Assembly (NCBI GenBank): GCA_016716135.1
Contig: JADJWX010000005.1
Span: 186,001 to 250,000 of the forward strand
Length of the DNA stretch: 64,000 nt
Origin: Lewinellaceae bacterium
GTDB taxonomy: Bacteria > Bacteroidota > Bacteroidia > Chitinophagales > Saprospiraceae
Direction: 5' to 3'
Shown: piece after piece, positions 60,319-64,000 of the stretch
How the letters are laid out: every line of letters starts with the position of its first letter
How positions within the stretch are numbered: the first letter of the stretch is position 1
Notes under the pieces: generated by a model
The model's input: the letters and a program-made list of their open reading frames with translations, nothing else
Database searches by the model: none
Told to the model about the DNA's origin: nothing
Translations under genes and position numbers: made by a program

Positions 60319-63300
60319 TCAGTCAAGTATCAGCAAACTTCCCCGCACGGTGCCTCGCGCTGAAATCAGACTGTATTGGTAAATTCCGGACGGCAACCCC
60401 GGGCAACGCTATTTCCAGAGGCTGTGTCCTTGCAAGGATGTCGCCGGAGAACAGCGTACTGATGGCGCGGCCATCCAGGGTATACAGCAGAAAACGAGCC
60501 TCCGGCAAATCATCCAGGCCTACCAATTCCACCCAAATTCGATCGCGGGCCGGGTTGGGATACAAGCGAATATTCAATCCGGAATTCAAGTCGCTTACTC
60601 CCGAGACACACTTTTCAGCAAATACCGGGGCCGAAGTGCCGGGACAACCACCAGGACTCAACATGCTGACATAGTAATAACCAGTGGACGCGGCGGTCCA
60701 GAACTGCCCTGTAGCATCAGGAATAAGCGTGCCATTAAAATACCATGCATAATTGCTGCCAGGAGGAGCGGCTAAATAGCAAAGGTTGTTCACTTGTACT
60801 ACCGGCGCAAACGGACCCTCTGCGGTAACCGATAAGGGCTGCGAAACAGGCCCTTCCCCACAACTGTTTTCATACCTGGCAGTATAAGCACCGGCATTGC
60901 TGATGGTAATTACCGGGCCTGTTAAGCCGTTCGACCAACTCACCGTACATCCCCCGCATACATTAGTTGCAGCCAGTGTCAGGCTTTGACCCGGACAAAG
61001 GGCCGTGGAGCCATTGGCGCTGATCAATGGAATTGGAGGAAGACTATTAGAACTTACGGCAATCACATTAGAGACCTGACTTTGGCCGCAGGCATTACTT
61101 TGTGTGGCGGTGTACGTGCCGGCCGATGCAACAGAAATGCTGGGCCCTGTCATGCCATTCGACCAGTTGACGGTGCAGGTGCCGCAAACATTGGCGGCAG
61201 TGAGCGTGACAGTTTCGCCGGGGCACAAACTGGTCGGCCCGCCGGCAGTAATCGTTGGCGAAGCGGGCGCTTGCCCGATGGTGACGGCAATACTGTTGGA
61301 GGTTGTGCTTTGGCCGCAGGCATTACTTTGTGTGGCGGTGTACGTGCCGGCCGATGCAACAGAAATGCTGGGCCCAGTCATGCCGTTTGACCAGTTGACG
61401 GTGCAGGTGCCGCAAACATTGGCGGCAGTGAGCGTGACAGTTTCGTCGGGGCACAAACTGGTCGGCCCGCCGGCAGTAATCGTTGGCGAAGCGGGCGCTT
61501 GCCCGATGGTGACGGCAATACTGTTGGAGGCTGTGCTTTGGCCGCAGGCATTACTTTGTGTGGCGGTGTACGTGCCGGCCGATGCAACAGAAATGCTGGG
61601 CCCAGTCATGCCGTTTGACCAGTTGACGGTGCAGGTGCCGCAAACGTTGGCGGCGGTGAGCGTGACTATTTCTCCGGGGCATAAACTGGTTGCTCCTCCG
61701 GCAGTGATCGTCGGCGAAGTTGGCGCTTGCCCGATGGAGACGGCAATACTGTTGGAGGCTGTGCTTTGGCCGCAGGCATTACTTTGCGTGGCGGTGTACG
61801 TGCCGGCCGATGCAACAGAAATGCTGGGCCCAGTCATGCCGTTTGACCAGTTGACGGTGCAGGTGCCGCAAACATTGGCGGCGGTGAGCGTGACTGTTTC
61901 TCCGGGGCATAAACTGGTTGCTCCTCCGGCAGTGATCGTTGGCGAAGCGGGCGCTTGCCCGATGGAGACGGCAATACTGTTGGAGGCTGTGCTTTGGCCG
62001 CAGGCATTACTTTGTGTGGCGGTGTACGTGCCGGCCGATGCAACAGAAATGCTGGGCCCAGTCATGCCGTTTGACCAGTTGACGGTGCAGGTGCCGCAAA
62101 TATTGGCGGCAGTGAGGGTGGATTTCTCCGGGGCACAAACTGGTTGGTCCACCGGCAGTGATCGTCGGCGCAGCGGGCGCTTGCCCTACCGAGACGGCAA
62201 TACTGTTGGAGGTTGTGCTTTGGCCGCAGGCATTACTTTGCGTGGCGGTGTAGGCGCCGGCCGAGGAAACAGAAATGCTGGGCCCTGTCATGCCGTTTGA
62301 CCAGTTGACCGTACAGGTGCCGCAAACGTTCGCGGCAGTGAGCGTGACAGTTTCGCCGGGGCATAAACTGGTTGGTCCGCCGGCACTGATCGTCGGCACA
62401 GATGGCGCTGCGCAGCCCGATTGGCTGATAGTGACCGTTTGGGACAAGCCATTGCAGCCGGTAATTGTCAGCGTTACGGAACGACTTTGTTGGCTGGTAT
62501 TGGGTGCGCAAGTCACCGAAACCGTGGCATTCGCAGAGCCGGAGGTTGGCGTTAGCATCAACCAGGAAGGAATATTTTGAATAGACCAGGCGCAGTTGGC
62601 GGTCAGATTCATGGAGTTGGAGCCCCCGTTTGCGCTAAAGTTGAAGCTACTGGGGTTGACCGAAAGTTGGGCGGTGGTACAGGAATAACCGGCGCTCCAA
62701 CCGGGTCTGGTGGAAAGTTCGTCGGAGGTAAAAGTCAGATACATTTTTCCGCTATTAGCCGTTAACGTTGGCGGCAGGCTGGTGCCGCTAAACTCGCCCA
62801 GCAGTGGTGCATTGGCATTGGTTCCATTATACACCCGGACAAAATCGAAACCGCTTTCCGTATTGAATTCCGTAAAATTCAAGGTAACTGCCACGGCATT
62901 GGTCGGAGTAATTGTCCAACTACAAGACAGATCATTGGTGTAGTTTTTTGAGCCGCTGCCATCGGTGATGGTTCCGCTACAGGTAGTCATGTGGTATTTC
63001 CGCTACAGGTTGGAGAAGGTTCTTCGGAAGTCCGGAAAGGATCAGGGAGAATGCCTGGGAGCCGCCGCTGAGGGTTCCTTTATGGCCGACCAGAAGTACA
63101 TAGAAGCCGGCCGGCAAATTTTCCCGGATTTGCTCCACGTTGTCGCGAAAGTTATCCCCTTTGGTAGCCGCGCTGGCGGGAGCCGCCGGATCCAAACGCC
63201 AGGGTTCGTATACCGTATTGTCGGATTCGCTGATGAGGCGCATGTCCAGGTCATTGACCAGGCGCAGCGCAGAAGGATTAAGGGTATTAGTGGAAATGGG

Positions 63301-64000
63301 TCCGGCGGGATCCATCCAGGCTAATGTGGCTACGACATGGCCGGAGCCATCGTGGTAAAAAAAGAAAGGGAAAATTTCGTTGTTTTCGATCGTAACGCTG
63401 CTGTAAATAGCATCGCCTTCCCCCTCCGCATCCGAGCTGATCAAATCTGCTGCTGCCCGGGTGTTCATAATGCCCCAACCTGTTCGGTAATTGGGTGCAT
63501 TTATGCCGATCTGGTCAGCTGTGTGCAGCACCAAGGCTTTTAAAGCCGAGTTGCGCAGGGTAAACCCCGGGTGAAGGTTTTCATAGTGCTGGAGCAACAA
63601 CTCCAGGGAGCCGGTGACCGAAGGCGTTGCCATGGAGGTACCATCTGAAAGGCCGTAGCTGCTGTTGCTGCTTCCAATAGAAGAAAATACATCTACACCG
63701 CGGGCAACAATATCAGGCTTGATGCGCCCGTCGTCGGTAGGACCGTAACTGCTGAAATCAGCGATGCTGGTGGTCTGAAAACCGCCGGATACCGAAACTT
63801 CAACAGCACCAACAGTGAGTATATTCTTGGCATTGGCTTCAGTAGTAATACAATCGTACCCTTCCGCGCCGCCATCGGGTTGCCGGGTTGCGGTGCTGCT
63901 GACCCATTGACCGGAACTATTGCGCACCCAATGCTGGCCGCCGGGGTTGGGTCCGGAGTCGTTCCGGTCGTTGCCTACGGAGCGGACGGGCAAGTATAAG
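60319..64000 (-). pseudogene. Secreted S8 serine protease with CUB, BACON and Ig-like repeats and T9SS tail (partial, several frameshifts)
   Basis: The gene enters from the right edge, so the N-terminus and part of the catalytic site are missing. Seen in order: subtilase core (SVGNDRNDSGPNPGG, then YGLSDGTSMATPSVTGSLEL with the catalytic Ser), a CUB-like domain (YTNDLSCSWTITPTNAVAVT), a BACON domain (NLTANCAWSIQNIPSWLML), seven Ig-like repeats (unit of 76 residues starting GQAPASPTITAGG) and a type A sorting domain (IRLYPNPARDRIWVEL). Frames change near 63000-63030 (two single-base deletions), near 62120-62130 (two-base deletion; unit is 226 instead of 228) and at 60397-60400 (one extra C/G). 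Correcting the last gives LPSGIYQYSLISARGTVRGS and a stop at 60319. Confidence 0.82.
60860..62440 (-). repeat. Tandem array of near-identical 228-base Ig-like repeat units
   Basis: The marker CTGGGCC(C) recurs on the plus strand at 61140, 61368, 61596, 61824, 62052 and 62278, a strict 228-base step except the last (226). Six units are almost identical at DNA level; a seventh (about 60860-61080) is diverged. They encode Ig/PKD-like modules with paired Cys (CGTCTVNWSNG, NACGQS). Confidence 0.9.

Noticed and set aside
61104..62300. Long plus-strand open frame of repeated segments
   Set aside because: It is the antisense of the Ig-like repeat array; the 228-base period keeps the frame open. The minus strand has recognisable domains.
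61080..62400. Possible CRISPR or satellite array
   Set aside because: Units are 228 bases, contiguous and coding, without spacers.

Overview
The window is chromosomal DNA of a Bacteroidota bacterium, most likely of the Saprospiria (Saprospiraceae/Haliscomenobacter-like). The evidence is a SusC/SusD pair, several type IX secretion (T9SS) sorting domains of types A and B, the gliding lipoprotein GldH, start codons without Shine-Dalgarno sequences, and promoters of the Bacteroidota form (TTTG, about 19-20 bases, TAnnTTTG). Genus and species are inference. I saw no rRNA, tRNA, CRISPR array, prophage or transposase gene.

Layout. 1-4.7 kb (minus): 3'-truncated NhaD-type Na+/H+ antiporter, broken SRPBCC/GyrI-like protein, biotin carrier protein, GAF-SpoIIE phosphatase. 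4.9-8.6 kb (plus): ribosome recycling factor, DUF5606 protein, GT2 glycosyltransferase, NRDE protein interrupted by an in-frame TAA, a tiny T9SS-tailed protein, DUF1772 membrane protein. 8.6-19.2 kb: large VWA membrane protein, OmpA/TPR/PD40 protein, gldH, NAD kinase, patatin-like membrane phospholipase with a membrane partner, M23 peptidase. 19.3-24.6 kb: YpdA-type reductase, gyrB, pterin dehydratase, methionine aminotransferase, CAT-like acetyltransferase. 24.7-32.4 kb (minus): T9SS VWA protein, methyltransferase, SDR protein, DUF5990, NTF2-like, a pentameric ligand-gated channel homologue and a TMTC-like membrane/TPR protein. 32.5-41.8 kb: POT transporter, a 580-base palindromic element, DUF5682 gene, di-heme cytochrome, TrkH/TrkA K+ uptake. 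42-49.8 kb: a secreted 1479-residue protein with two caspase domains around WD40 repeats, a coiled-coil outer-membrane candidate and an M48-TPR metalloprotease. 49.9-54.4 kb: SusD/SusC. 54.7-59.5 kb: 3-hydroxyacyl-CoA dehydrogenase and PaaI thioesterase separated by a palindromic element, a T9SS type B protein and a nucleotidyltransferase. 59.5-64 kb: an AT-rich orphan gene, a UPF0175 remnant, and a subtilase with CUB, BACON and near-identical Ig-like repeats that runs off the right edge.

Two themes cut across the window. First, at least seven genes carry frame disruptions, most of them single-base changes, several in homopolymers, plus one in-frame stop. This looks more like consensus error than decay, but reads are needed to decide. 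Second, many intergenic gaps hold nested inverted-repeat elements built from a few shared motifs (GACCTCGGAGAGGTC, CATGAGTCATCCCGAA, CATTCCGAG), which look like a non-autonomous repeat family. The best candidate for little-described biology is the double-caspase/WD40 protein with its M48 and coiled-coil neighbours at 42-49.8 kb.
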